Shown here: positions 21,985 to 32,559 of the stretch, piece by piece
Numbering within the stretch: the first letter of the stretch is position 1
Layout of the letters: each line of letters starts with the position of its first letter
Assembly: GCF_002099425.1 (NCBI RefSeq)
Contig: NW_018344008.1
Location: 12,358,001 to 12,422,000, forward strand
Length of the DNA stretch: 64,000 nt
From: Phascolarctos cinereus
Taxonomy: Eukaryota; Chordata; Mammalia; Diprotodontia; Phascolarctidae
Reading direction: 5' to 3'
The notes under the pieces: model-generated
Databases searched by the model: none
What the model saw: the letters and a program-made list of their open reading frames with translations, nothing else
What the model was told of the DNA's origin: nothing
Position numbers and translations under genes: made by a program

Positions 21985-22404
21985 AGAATAGGAAAAGTAC
22001 TGCAGGCTTGGAGAAGAGCAAATGTTGACCCAATTTTTTAAAAAGAGAAGAAAGTAGTGTCTGCAAAACATAGGCTGGATAGCCTTGACTTTGATTCCTG
22101 AGAAAGGGATTTTTAGTGAACATGTAGGAAAGGAATAGGTTCACAAAGAGCCAGCATGACTTCATAAAGAACACATCATGTCAGACTAAACTTATTTCAT
22201 TTCTTTTCTTTTTTTAAAAATAGCATTACTAAATGGGTAGACCAGTACATTGATAACTAACCACTTGATAAAGTGTCTTGTCACATTCTTATGGAAAAGA
22301 TAGAGATGTGGGCTAGACAATAGTGGTACAAATGATTTCAGAACTCCAAGAATATTCATTACTAGTCCAGTATCAGCATGGCAGGAGGTCTATAGTAGAG
22401 TGCC

Positions 22405-22690
22405 AGTCTTCATTGGATCATAGGTATCATAGACCTTAGAAATCCTGTAGTACCACTGTGTAATTTTTTCATTGCTATTGTTCAATCATGTCTGACTCTT
22501 TGTGACCCCATTTGGAGTTTTTTGAAGTGGTTTGCCATTTCCTTCGTCTCCAAGTCATTTTACAGATGAGAAAACTGAGTAAATAACTTGTCCAATGTCA
22601 CCCAGAATGACTGAAGCCAGATTTGAACTCAGTCTTCCTAATTTCAGGCCCAGCACTCTAGCCAGCTGTGCCAAGGACAAGAGAGATTGA
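22405..22690 (-). repeat. MIR3-type SINE split by a MAR1-like SINE
   Basis: Outer MIR3 pieces are about 22415-22450 (GGATCATAGGTATCATAGAC) and 22675-22730 (GAGATTGAATGGCTTGCC). The inner SINE is about 22455-22670: TGTTCAATCATGTCTGACTC, then GTTTGCCATTTCCTTCG, then a TTTTACAGATGAGAAAACTG block and a reversed tRNA-like head. Confidence 0.8.
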
Positions 22691-22724
22691 ATGGCTTGCC
22701 TGTGTTCATACAGGTAGTATGTAG

Positions 22725-22852
22725 TTTTTTGGTGAGGCAGTGGGGTGAAGTGACTTGCCCAGGGTCACATCTAGCTGCTCCATGAACTCAGGTCTTCTAA
22801 CTACAAATCCAGCATTCTTTTCACTCGACTACACTGCCTCTTCACTTGTCCC
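22725..22852 (-). repeat. MIR-family SINE
   Basis: GGGGTGAAGTGACTTGCCC, then AGGGTCACATCTAGCTGC, then CACTCGACTACACTGCCTC: a third SINE in the L3 interruption. Confidence 0.75.
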
Positions 22853-23760
22853 AGAGCTTTTTTTAAATCAAAGATTTGAATAAAGGCATAGATGACATTG
22901 TCCTTATGAAATTTGCAAATGACACAAAGCTAGGAGGAATAATGAATACACTGAATAGCAAATGGAGCTGAATTCACTAAGATGAAATTTAATATGGATA
23001 AATGCAAAGTCTTCAGTTGTGTTCCAGAATGAACTTCAGAAGTACAAGATGGGGAAGTTATGGTTAGACTAGTTTGTCTGAAAAAAGGTATGGGAGTTTT
23101 TGTAGAATATAAGTTCAAAGGAACAAAGACTGTCTTATTTTAGCCAAAAAGGCTAATGTGATCTTAGGCTGCTTTAAGAAGGATGTAGTTTCCAGGAATA
23201 AGGAAGTACTGTACTTTGCCTTGGTCAGATCATATCTGGAGTTTCCAATTCTGAATTTTGCATTTTAGGAAGGCCATGGACAAGGTAGATAGCATGGAAA
23301 GAAGGTAACCCAGCATGGTGAAAGGCTGAATCCATGTCAAATGAGGTTGGAGTTGAAGGAACTGGAAGTATTTTGCCTGGAGAAAATGCTTTGGGAGGAA
23401 ATAATATTCATCAAATATTTGAAGGATTGTTTAGAAGAAAGATTGAATTTGTTCCGTTTAGCTCTGGAAGGTAAAATCAGAGATAATGGGTATAAATTTC
23501 AAACAAACCAAAAAACAAACCTAAAATATTTAGTTCTGATATAAGGATAACTTCCTGATGATTAAGAGTTTTGCAAAAGTGGAATAAACTACCTTTGGAG
23601 GTAGTGAAGACCTCACTGGAGGTCTTCAAGCAAAAACTTGATGATAATTTCTGGAGTAGATTGTAGTCAGGCTTTTTCTCAGGTATTGATTGAATTGACT
23701 AGTTGATTCCCAAAGTCCCTTCTTACTCTGTAATTCTGACTTTGTATGGTTATGTTATTC

Positions 23761-24300
23761 TTTTAAAGCACAGTGTTTTTCATTGTATATAGAATTTTCT
23801 TTTGTTTGGTCATTTTCTGTCTTCCTACTTCCCCCCCCCCCATCTTAATTTCTGAACTTTTCCCTGCTAAGAGTTGGAAGTCACTGATTGAATTGCTGTG
23901 CGGGGGAGACTTTTCTACACGTAGCTGGTAAAGATCCACACTATCTGCTATTACTTCCAAGTTATTTAATTTTTCATCTGCTCAGGCCACTGCCAACTAG
24001 AGCTTTCTTGTAGTGGAGGTAGGGAGAGGGGGAAGAGGGGGTGTGGATGATAGTAGATGGGGAATGGGTTTATTCAGTGATAGTTCTGGGTTCAGAGTAA
24101 CAAGATTGGGGAGAGTGGGATGTGGAATATGTTAACCGTTGGGGAATTAGTTCTGGCAGATTATCAGTCCCTGCAAAGAAGTCCATTGAGGGAGGGAGGT
24201 GATTAGATCATTCAGGCCCCTTTCTAGATAACTAATTTTTGTGTCAGGTGGTAATCATAACTCCTGTAAGGCCCAGAAAGTGCACCTTACAGAAAGCAGT
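23761..24300. other. Unassigned sequence, about 540 bp
   Basis: Includes a 10-C run near 23830 and a G/A-rich patch at about 24015-24060. No gene is recognised. Confidence 0.5.
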
Positions 24301-24314
24301 AGTAGGTAATGTAC

Positions 24315-24459
24315 CGGGCAGCTAGGTGGAGCAATGGATAGAGCACCAGCCCTGGAGTCAGGAGGACCTGAATTCAAATCCAGCCTCAGACAGGTAACAC
24401 TAGCTGTGTGACAACTCAGGGCAAATCACTTAACCCCAATTGCCTCATAAGAAAAAAAA
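24315..24459 (+). repeat. WSINE1-like tRNA-derived SINE with TSDs
   Basis: GGGCAGCTAGGTGGAGCAAT, then GGAGTCAGGAGGACCTGAAT, then CACTTAACCCCAATTGCC and an A-tail. It is flanked by AGTAGGTAATGTA (about 24301-24313) and AGTAGGCAATATA (24460-24472), a slightly decayed target duplication. The head looks like a tRNA promoter (A and B boxes). Confidence 0.9.
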
Positions 24460-24716
24460 AGTAGGCAATATATAACCTTGAGGAATCTGGATATGAGCAA
24501 GGGGCTGGCATTGCAAGGCTGGTCTGGTCTAGAAACAGCACCTAGAACGCTAAAAAAGACCCTGGGGCAGAGATGCCATTTTTGTGCTTGAGTTTAGTCT
24601 ATTAACCTTCAAATTTATGATTGTTCAGTTTGTTTTCCTCTCCATCTACTTGAGTTACCCTTAAAAAGAAAATCAGTACAAAGTACTTGCTTTGTTCAAA
24701 ACAATTTGATGCTATG

Positions 24717-24915
24717 TCCAGTGGGATACAGTGGAAAGGGAGTTTAACCTGAAGTCACAAGACCCGAGTTTGAATCTGGGCTCTGCCTCTTGCTGTTTGT
24801 GTGACCTTGATTACAGTCTTTCCAAACCTGGGTTTTCTCATCTGTAAAATTAGAAAGTTGTATTAGATGACCTGTAAGGTCCCTTCTAGCTGCAGATATA
24901 TTTTAGGCTTCTATG
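24717..24915 (+). repeat. MIR3-type SINE
   Basis: ACAGTGGAAAGGGAGTTTAA, then ACCCGAGTTTGAATCTGGG, then TTTTCTCATCTGTAAAATTAG and GGTCCCTTCTAGCTGC. Confidence 0.9.
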
Positions 24916-25639
24916 ATTATCCCTCACATATTACCTCTCTCCTCAGATCAGACTTCTTTTCATATCCTTGAGGTTTTGTATGCATACCATTATTTTTGAG
25001 TCTTACCTTGGCCAGGCCACATAAGAGTTTGGTTCAAGAGCTCTCTTCTATTCCTCCCCACCTACCTTCTCCTTTATTTTAAATGACTTTCATCTCTGTT
25101 GCCTCATCAAGAAATGCTAGTTTCCCTTTGGTTCCCTATCTCTCCCTCTCTCTCTCTTTTTTTTCCTATAGGTATTTTACTTCTGTGTGACCTCCTTCAA
25201 TGAAATTAGTGGCTCAGATGACTAATTTTAGTTCTTTTTAATGACAGATGAGGTTGGAGTTATAAGGAAAACAGTTTTATTTCCTCTTAGAGCATGCAAA
25301 TATGTAGTCATTATTTCCTTCATGCTATGTAGACTTGTTTACCATGTTAGGTTTTTTTGTTTTGTTTGTCTGTTTTCTGAGGTTAAAAGTCAAAGAAGGT
25401 CTTGCTCAATACTGGATTTTTTTAAGGAGGAATAACTGAAAGTCAGTGATCTTTTTGAAGACCTTCTTTTCTTATGAAATCATGTATTCCACTTTGCAGT
25501 ACACTATTTGGAACTCCTCTGTGTGTGTGTGTGTGTGTGTGTTGTGTGTGTGTGTGTGGTGTGTCCAAGGTGATTTCCTTTGCTACCCGGTATATCATTC
25601 TGTAGCGTTTTCTTTCATTTCTTCAGCATTTTTTCTGTC
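24916..25639. other. Unassigned sequence with a (GT)n tract
   Basis: No gene is recognised. A GT microsatellite with two interruptions lies at 25520-25562. Confidence 0.6.
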
Positions 25640-25830
25640 ATCCAGATATACTGTCTTCTTGCTCCCACATCGCCTCTCATGTGAACTATCACAATAGCCT
25701 TCTGATTGGTGTTCCTGCATATTCTTCCCTTTTTTCCAGTCCAACTTTTGACACAGTTGCCAAGTTTATGTTCTGAAAGCACAGGTCAGATGATGTCACT
25801 CTCCTGCTTAAGAAGCTTCAATAATGATAT
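25640..25830 (+). mobile_element. L2 LINE internal fragment
   Basis: ACTATCACAATAGCCTTCTG, then ATTGGTGTTCCTGCATA, then TTCTGAAAGCACAGGTCAG and GATGATGTCACTCTCCTGC: the L2 ORF2 block that reads LDYCNSLLTGLP in the family. Confidence 0.85.
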
Positions 25831-26409
25831 TGAAAGTGGATATTTTGGTATTTCTAGGCTACTTGAGTAAGAGGGCTTTGTTAGGACCTTTAAATCACAT
25901 GGTAGCCCAACTACTTGCCTATGTATCTGACCAGTTCTGATTTTACATGTCAAATGATAATGTAATCTTTTTTCTTTTTTTCATAGTTAAATATTGAATG
26001 CATATATTTGAATATATACCAGGATCCAGTTTAGGTAAAAATAAGATATTCTAATATCTGTGTCTTTAAATTTCTAATGGAAATAGCTAGCTCCTCCCAG
26101 GTTAACTTTCCTAACCTCAACAGCAGCTTTTGTTATTTCCTATCTATTTAAGTTCAGATTCCTAGCCTTATATATCTAGGCTCCCTTTTAATAAGAGAAT
26201 AGACTACTGGCCACTTATCCATTCCCTGGCCCTTGTGTTGCCTTTTCTCAAGGGGATAGCTTTTTGGTTGCCTGTCTACTTTGTGAATATCTTTGTTTTG
26301 GCCCTATATCCATTAAGAGGTTGATCTGGACCCTCCCCTTCACTTGAGGGTCTATCTCTGGCCCTTTGCCCTTATTTTGCATGAGGATTAGTGTTACTGA
26401 CTCAGCCCA
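25831..26409. other. Unassigned sequence, about 580 bp
   Basis: No gene or clear repeat is recognised. Confidence 0.5.
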
Positions 26410-26672
26410 CTGGTGGTGGTGTTCAGTCATTTCAGTCCTGTCTGACTCTACCTGACCCCATTTGGGGTTTTCTTGATAAAGATACTGGACTGGTTTGCCA
26501 ATTTCTTCTCCAGCTCATTTTACAGATGAGGAAACTGAGGCAAACAGGATTAAGTGATTTGCCCAGGGCCACACAGCTAGTAAGTATCTGAGGCCAGATT
26601 TGAACTCAGGAAGATTAGTCTTCCTGGCTTTAGTTCTGATACTCCATCCACTGAATCACCTAACTGCCCCAT
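26410..26672 (-). repeat. MAR1-like CORE-SINE, near complete
   Basis: Reversed tail GTTCAGTCATTTCAGTCCTG, then GACCCCATTTGGGGTTTTCT, then TTGCCAATTTCTTCTCCAG, then a TTTTACAGATGAGGAAACTG core, then the head ending TCACCTAACTGCCCC. I recall this SINE type as using an RTE-like 3' tail, and RTE copies are present in the window. Confidence 0.85.
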
Positions 26673-27072
26673 CCCATTGGTGTCCCATTAATTTACCTGA
26701 TCTTTTTGGTTTACTGATCAGTGATTACCCTACATGTTTTACCACAGTAAGGAGAAACCCCTCCATATTTATTAACTATTTCATGTTTGTTGGAGCAGTG
26801 ATTTCATTAGTGTGGGTGTTTTCTCCACAGAGAGAGGTGTGGATTATAACCCATGCAGACCTCACTATTCTGTATGATTCTTCTCTATATAGTTTCATAA
26901 TTTTACTCAGTGGGGTTGGAGGGTTTCCCCTGGCTGTTTAAATAACTTGAGAGTAGCTGTGTGGCACTTGTATGATCCATCTCATTACATGACTGCCTCA
27001 CTTACTTTACTTCATTCTTTGGGGTGCACTGCAATTTTGAATCCTGCCTAGCCATACAAAGATAAAGAACTG

Positions 27073-27074
<2 letters not shown>
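26673..27074. other. Unassigned sequence, about 400 bp
   Basis: The 113-codon frame at 26600-26941 starts inside the SINE and runs into this stretch. It has hydrophobic segments but no family signature, and I regard it as chance. Confidence 0.5.

Positions 27075-27165
<91 letters not shown>
27075..27165. repeat. (GT)n-(GA)n compound microsatellite
   Basis: About 17 GT units (27075-27108), then AT, then about 27 GA units (27111-27165), followed by a decaying G/A-rich tract to about 27290. The frames crossing it on both strands are artefacts. Confidence 0.98.
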
Positions 27166-27166
<1 letters not shown>

Positions 27167-27170
27167 ACAA

Positions 27171-27757
27171 GCCACAGAGGCAAAGAGAGATCAGAGAGGC
27201 AGAGAAACAGAAATCCAGAGAGAGACAAAAAGACTGGAGAGGGTGAGGGAGAGAGAGTGATAGCTAGAGAGACAGATGATGTGACAGCACAGTAAACTAG
27301 AGGAGAATGTGTGTGCCTAAGGGCACATGTAGCTGTGGTTAGTCCTTTCCACCATGGAATTTACCATTGGCTACATATCAGTCTTGTCCTGTAACTACCC
27401 AATCCTGATTGTACTTATCCAGCCTGATGTTTTGTTCCTTCCCTGAATGGGAAGCTTCCGGTTGTAGCTTTTTCAGACAATTTTAGCCTGTGCAATATAA
27501 GAGCCTTAGTTCCAGACCACATCTAGTTGTTTGACTGGGTAGAGTTAGAAGCAATAATGTAAATATATTTCTAGCCCTAATTGTGTCCTTTAGTCTGTTG
27601 ATTATTCCCTATTCTCCCAGTCCATTGATAACTGTTCTAGCTAAACTAACCTCTAGCCTTGATAATGGTCTTTCATTTCAGTAGAAATTAATTTCTTAGC
27701 CTTTGAGTCTTTTGCCACCTTGACCTGACACCTTTCTACTTCCTACTCCTAAATCTT
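27171..27757. other. Unassigned sequence, about 590 bp
   Basis: G/A-rich at its left end, otherwise unrecognised. It might contain an old LTR (about 27330-27660), but I see no terminal signals. Confidence 0.4.
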
Positions 27758-27857
27758 AATATAATATAATATAATATAATATAATATAATATAATATATA
27801 ATATAATATAATATAATATAATATAATATAATATAATATAATGTAATATAATATAAT
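27758..27857. repeat. (AATAT)n pentanucleotide microsatellite
   Basis: About 20 units of AATAT with two slippage-type irregularities (near 27795 and 27843). Confidence 0.97.
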
Positions 27858-27861
27858 CACA

Positions 27862-27922
27862 TAATCATGCATAGTGTAAAATAGTGTTTAACACATAACA
27901 GGCACTTAATAAATACTAATTT
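27862..27922 (+). mobile_element. L2 LINE 3' terminus scrap
   Basis: TTTAACACATAACAGGCACTT then AATAAATACTAAT. It is preceded directly by the pentanucleotide repeat. Confidence 0.8.
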
Positions 27923-28275
27923 TTTTCTTTTAATATAATATTTTATTTTCCTCCCAATTATATATTAAAACAATTTTGAATATATATATATTTTAAGTTT
28001 TGAGTTCCAAATTATATCCTTCTCTCCATCTTTCTTCTTTCCCCTCCCTGAGAAGGTAAGCAATCCAATATAGTTTATATGTGCCGTCATGTAAAACATT
28101 TCCGTATTAATAATTTTGTACAAGAAGATTTGAATATAAAAAAAGGATGAAAGAAAGAAAGAGTGAAAAATAGCAACACAATCCCAAAGGACAAATGAAA
28201 CATACTATCTCCCTCCAGAGAAAGAACTGCTACTGTCTGAATACAGACTGAAGCATAATTACTCAATTTAACTGA
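27923..28275 (-). mobile_element. L1 LINE 3' end with inverted 5' part
   Basis: 27923-28165 is the L1 3' UTR on the minus strand (T-rich start; TTTTGAGTTCCAAATT; CCCCTCCCTGAGAAGG; complement of ACATGAC). 28170-28270 is the immediately upstream L1 3' UTR on the plus strand (CCCAAAGGACAAATGAAACA; CCAGAGAAAGAACTGCTACT; GAATACAGACTGAAGCATA). This is the hallmark of a twin-primed, 5'-inverted L1. Confidence 0.82.
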
Positions 28276-28622
28276 ATGACAGAATGCTACCAATAACTGC
28301 CTGAGGTGGCATTTGGTTGCATCATTACCACAGATGATTTAGCCACTCCTACTTTAAAATAAGTAATTAAAGAAAGTCATAGAGTTTACAAGATCCCAGC
28401 CTTGGGGAAGGCTTGCCATAGTTCCTAACCACCTGCCCACACTTGTAGCTTGCAACAATTTCTGATAGGCTAAGACCTAGATTCCTATAACCTTGGCTCT
28501 TCTGCCTAGAAAACCCAGAAAAAAAAAAACTAAACTAACAAAACTGTTTTTAAGATTAGCTTTAGTATCCTTAGAATGTCCAGTTACCTAATTGAAGAGT
28601 AGAATCATCTCCAAATGTGTTT
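28276..28622. other. Unassigned sequence, about 350 bp
   Basis: No feature is recognised. It lies between the inverted L1 and the HAL1. Confidence 0.5.
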
Positions 28623-28638
28623 GAAACTCGTCTGGTAG
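28623..28638. repeat. Left target-site duplication of the HAL1
   Basis: GAAACTCGTCTGGTAG, paired with GAAACTTGTCTGGTAG at 31421-31436 (15 of 16; one C/T difference at a CpG). Confidence 0.93.
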
Positions 28639-29609
28639 GGGCAGAGCCAAGATGGCAGAGTAAAAGCAGTGACTTGCTTGAGCTCTCCCCCAAACCCCTC
28701 CAAATACATAAAAAATGGCTCTAAACAAGTTCTAAAGCAGCAGAACCCACAAAAAGACAGAGTGAAACAAATTTCCAATCCAAGACAACCTGTATGGTTG
28801 ATCAGAAAGGGCTGGGAGGGGAACGCAGTTAGGTGTGGGCGTGCAGGCCTCAGCGAACCTGAAACAGGCTTCAGAGGACTGAATCATAGGCGGCTGTGGC
28901 AGTTTCCAGACTTCTCAACCCATGAACGCCTAAGACAACTTAGAAGGTCAGTGGGAAAAGTCTGTGACTTCGGTGAGTGAGAGAAGCGTGGTGGTCTCAG
29001 CTCCAGTCCTCGAGGTTGGCCCTGGGGTGGTGGTTGCCTCCTCAGCTTTTGGCCCACGGACTGAAAGGGAATCAAGTGGCTAATCAGAGGGGGATTGCAG
29101 GGATCTCTCTGCTGGCGTAGGATTCTCTTGCTTTGGCCGTGCTTGGATCTGGGTCACAGTTCTGGGTGGCAGTCCTGGGGTGAGGAGGAGCGCTGGTGTG
29201 GTAGAGCTTGTAGTGACTGAGAAGAAAAAATCCTCCTCATAGTTCCAAGACAGAAGAGAGTGCTTGTGGTCACTCATAGACCAGAGTACAGGCCAGGAAA
29301 GGAGTAAACACCTTGCCCTTGATCATAGCACCTTGGAAGAACTGAAAATTTACAGGTTCCTAGAAGTATCTCTGAAAACAGCTGCACAAAACCCCTGAAG
29401 CTTGGGACAGTACATTCTCCACACTGGAAACAGACCCCTACCTTAACAAAGAGTTTATAACTCAAGTAATTGGCTGGGATCATGAGCAAGCAGCGCAAGA
29501 GTCAGATTATATTATCTTATTTTGGTGGCAAAGAAGATCAAAACATACAACCAGAAGAAGATAACAAAGCCAAAGCTCCTACATCCAAAGCCTCCTAGAA
29601 AGATATGAA

Positions 29610-29954
29610 TTGGTCCCAGGCCATGGAAGAGCTCAAAAAGAATTTTGCGAAGTAAGAATAGAAGAAAAACTGAGAGTGATGCTAAAGGAGACCCCAAAAA
29701 ATACTGAAGAAAATAACATCTTAAAAATTAGCCTAACCCAAATGGCAAAAGAGGTCCAAAAAACCAACGAAGAGAAGAATGCCCTAAAAAGTAAAATTGG
29801 CCAAATGGAAAAAGAAGTCAAAAAGCTTACTGAAGAAAATACTTCCTTAAAAATTAGAATTGGGGGGGTGCAGCTAGGTGGTGCAGTGGATAGAGCACTG
29901 GCCCTGAAGTCAGGAGGACCTGAATTCAAATCCAGCCTCAGACCAAACACTTGA
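29610..29954 (+). pseudogene. HAL1 ORF1 N-terminal/coiled-coil remnant
   Basis: The first about 85 codons form a Lys/Glu-rich heptad-like coiled coil (KEVQKTNEEKNALKSKIGQ, then MEKEVKKLTEENTSLKIRIG), typical of L1/HAL1 ORF1p trimerisation segments. The last about 28 codons (GGVQLGGAVDRAL onward) are translated SINE sequence, not ORF1. The true ORF1 start lies upstream of this frame's ATG, because coding-like sequence extends back to about 29520. ORF1p of this family is an RNA-binding chaperone. Confidence 0.85.
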
Positions 29955-30010
29955 CACTTACTAGCTGTGTGACCCTGGGCAAGTCACTTAACCCCAGTTG
30001 CTTAAAAAAA
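29864..30010 (+). repeat. WSINE1-like SINE inserted in HAL1 ORF1
   Basis: GCAGCTAGGTGGTGCAGTGG, then CTGAAGTCAGGAGGACCTG, then ACACTTGACACTTACTAGC, then TTAACCCCAGTTGCTTAAAA. The flanks AAAAATTAGAATTG and AAAAAATAGAATGG look like a decayed target duplication. It is nearly identical in text to the copy at 57624, including CAGACCAAACACTTGACAC, so both belong to one subfamily. Confidence 0.93.
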
Positions 30011-30376
30011 AAATAGAATGGAGCAATTGGAAGCTAGTAACTATATGAGAAATCAAGGCACTGTTAAAACTAATCCAAAAGAATGAAAACAAAGAAGACA
30101 ACGTGAAATATCTCATTGGAAAAACAACTGACCTGGAAAATAGATCCACAAGGGAGAACTTAAAAATTATTGGACTATCTGAAAGCCATGATCAAAAAAA
30201 GCCTAGACATTATCTTTCCAGAAATTATCAAGGAAAACTGCCCTGATATTGTAGAACCAGAAGGCAAAATAGAAATTGAAAGAATCCACTGATCACCTCC
30301 TGAATGAGATCCCCAAAGGAAAACTGCTAGGAATATTATAGCCAAATTCCAGAATTCCCAGGTCAAGGAGAAAATA

Positions 30377-30667
30377 TTGCAGGCAGCCAGAAAGAAACAA
30401 TTCAAGTATTGTGGAAACACTGTCAGGATAACACAAGATTTAGCAGCTTCTACATTAAGGGACCAGAGGGCATGGAGTATGATATTCCGGAGGGTAAAGG
30501 AGATGGAATTGCAGCCAAGAATCACCTACCCAGCAAAACTGAGTATAATCCTTTGGGGTAAAAAATGGTCATTCTTTGAGATAGGGGACTTTCAAGCATT
30601 CCTGGGGAAAAGACAAGAGCTGAATATAGAATCTGACTTTCAAATACAAGACTCAAGTAAAACATAG
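30377..30667 (+). pseudogene. HAL1 ORF1 C-terminal domain remnant
   Basis: 96 codons matching the L1 ORF1p C-terminal domain: AARKKQFKYCGNTVRITQDL, then RAWSMIFRRVKEMELQ, then the hallmark PRITYPAKLSI (mammalian L1 form PRILYPARLSF), then a C-terminal tail. The RRM part (INPIEPEG/ERIH equivalents: EIIKENCPDI, EIERIH) lies upstream at about 30130-30300 in broken frames. The stop at 30666 is close to the usual ORF1 end, after which the 3' UTR begins. Confidence 0.9.
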
Positions 30668-31420
30668 AAGAGGTGAACAGGAAAGAGAACTCATAAAAGA
30701 CTTGTTAGGGTTGAACTGTTTACATTCCTGCATGGAAAGATGATATTTGTAACTCATGAGTCCTTTGTCAGTATTAAGGTAGTGGGAGGAAAAAAAAAAT
30801 ACATATGTATATATAGTTAGATAGATAGAGGGCACAGGGTGAGTTGAAGATGGAGGGGTGATATCTGGAAAATAAAATTAAGGGGTGAGAGAGGATTATA
30901 CTGGGAGAAGGGGAAAGGGAGAAGTAGAATGGGGTAAATTATCTCACATGAAACAGACAAGAGAAGGCTTTTACAGTGGAGGGGAAATGGGGGAAGGTGA
31001 GAGGAATGAGTGAATCTTATTCTCATAGGTTTTGGTTTAAGGAGGGAATAACATACCCAGTGGGGTGTGGAAATCTATCTTACACTACAGGAAAATAAGG
31101 GGGGAAGGGGACAAGACAGGGAGTTGATAGAGGGGAGGGCAGATTGGGGGAGGGGATAATTAGAAGCAAGCACTTCTGAAGAGGGACAGGGTCAAAACAG
31201 AGAATAGAATAAATGGGGGTAGGATAGGATGAAGGGAAATATACTTAGTTTTTCACAACATGACTACTATGGAAGTATTTTGCGTGACTACACATCTATA
31301 ACCTGTATCAAGATGCTTGCCTTTTCAATGAGGGTGGGTGGGGAGGGAGGAAGGCAGAAAATTTGTAACCCAAAGTTTTAAAAACACATGTTAAAAATAA
31401 AAAAAAAAATTAAAAGAAAA

Positions 31421-31436
31421 GAAACTTGTCTGGTAG
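31421..31436. repeat. Right target-site duplication of the HAL1
   Basis: GAAACTTGTCTGGTAG, immediately after the A-rich tail. Partner of 28623-28638. Confidence 0.93.
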
Positions 31437-32559
31437 ATGCCATATTGACAAAATGAATACTAAGACTAAACAAATTCTCAACTATTGGCATTACATGTGT
31501 AAATATTATATTTTTTGCAATTATCATGAAGTTCTTTTTCTGCTCAGTTTTGGTTGGCTCTCACCAGCCATTCAGAAATCTTCCAACCTCTGTACTCAAG
31601 AATTGATTCATGTGCTCAATTCATCATAATTATGTAAATTTTTAAAAAAGAAATGTGGTGAGTTCTTGAGGTTATAGTTTGCAACAGGCCAGGACTAATT
31701 TTTTATGATCTTTTGTATTCTATTAATGAAGGATAAATGTTTTTGAGTTATATTATTTAGTTCATCAGAGCAGGAGAGGACTCAAAATTGAAAGATTCGT
31801 TCTCAGACAGTTGTCTTTTGTAAGAGAAAAAAAGTCAATAAAGATGTTAATTTAATTTTTCTTTAATTTTGTCTTTGTATTAAAAATTTAACTTATTACA
31901 AATAGTACAGTAGGGAAGCCTGTAAAATTTTCATTTTTTAAATTTGAAAACTCAGCAGTGCTTGTAAGGAAACAGTGGTTTTGCTTCCCAGGAAGGGTTT
32001 AATAATACGGCACTATAGTGAGGTTTCTTATCCTTAACAACATTATATTACTTAAAAAAACCAATACACTTCAGGACACCTACTAGTGCACTTTAGAGTA
32101 CTGCATGATTAACTACAATTAAACAACACTAGTTCAAGCATATATTTCTTCTTTTAAAAAAAGTTCTAATCATTTTTATATCAGAACCAGTGAGTTTAGC
32201 ATTAAGCATTTGAATGAGTCACTGGGGAATCTAATTTGATGATCTTGAAATGTGAGATAGAATCTCATGGGAATGGGAAATAAAGGTAATGGATTATAAT
32301 GGTGGCTTCAAAGTCTTTATCAGGTTTACCACATTTTCCTATAGTTCTGTGATAATATTAAAAAATCGACAGCTGACAAGTTTATCAATTCAGTAGAAAC
32401 AAAATAAAAGAAAGCCATCAAACTAGTTGTTTTATATCATGTAAACCAAAACAATTGATTGAACTTTAAAATTTATTCTTGTGATGTCATGTAAAGATTT
32501 ATGTTATTAATGAAAATCAGAGAATGTCTCTTCCAAACATAAAGGTTTTCATTTATTCT
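31437..32559. other. Unassigned AT-rich sequence, about 1.1 kb
   Basis: No gene or named repeat is recognised. Confidence 0.5.

Larger units (their letters stand above)
21985..23760 (+). mobile_element. CR1/L3 LINE, RT to 3' end, broken by nested SINEs
   Basis: The left part has GATGTGGGCTAGACAATAG and GCAGGAGGTCTATAGTAGAG. The right part, after the SINEs, encodes MKFANDTKLGGIMNTL (family KFADDTKLGG; the catalytic pair reads AND here), then AKKANVILGCFKKDV (family AKKANGILGCIRRSI) and ALVRSYLEF. The frame 23341-23544 covers the block that reads in the family as SLEKRRLRGDLI. It is dead, with multiple stops. Confidence 0.9.
28639..31420 (+). mobile_element. HAL1 (half-L1), end to end, with TSDs and a SINE insert
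   Basis: Starts GGGCAGAGCCAAGATGGCAG, an L1-type 5' end, followed by a moderately GC-rich 5' UTR of about 870 bp, ORF1 remains (about 29520-30665), and then directly a G/A-rich region and the L1 3' UTR (CAACATGACTACTATGGAAG; CACATCTATAACCTGTATCA; a G/A block; an A-rich tail to 31420). No ORF2 is present between ORF1 and the 3' UTR. Matching 16-bp duplications sit exactly at the ends, so the copy inserted in this form rather than losing ORF2 afterwards. A SINE interrupts ORF1 at 29864-30010. Confidence 0.93.

Noticed and set aside
24315-24390. tRNA gene
   Set aside because: The A/B-box-like head belongs to a tRNA-derived SINE. The body continues into the SINE, no cloverleaf end is visible, and the same text recurs at several sites.
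26600-26941. A 113-codon frame with hydrophobic stretches
   Set aside because: It starts inside a SINE and shows no family signature. Likely chance.
27007-27260. Frames with Ser-Leu or Arg-Glu repeats
   Set aside because: Pure translation of the GT/GA microsatellite.
29633-29950. A 105-codon minus-strand frame
   Set aside because: Antisense shadow of the HAL1 ORF1 coiled coil and the SINE.
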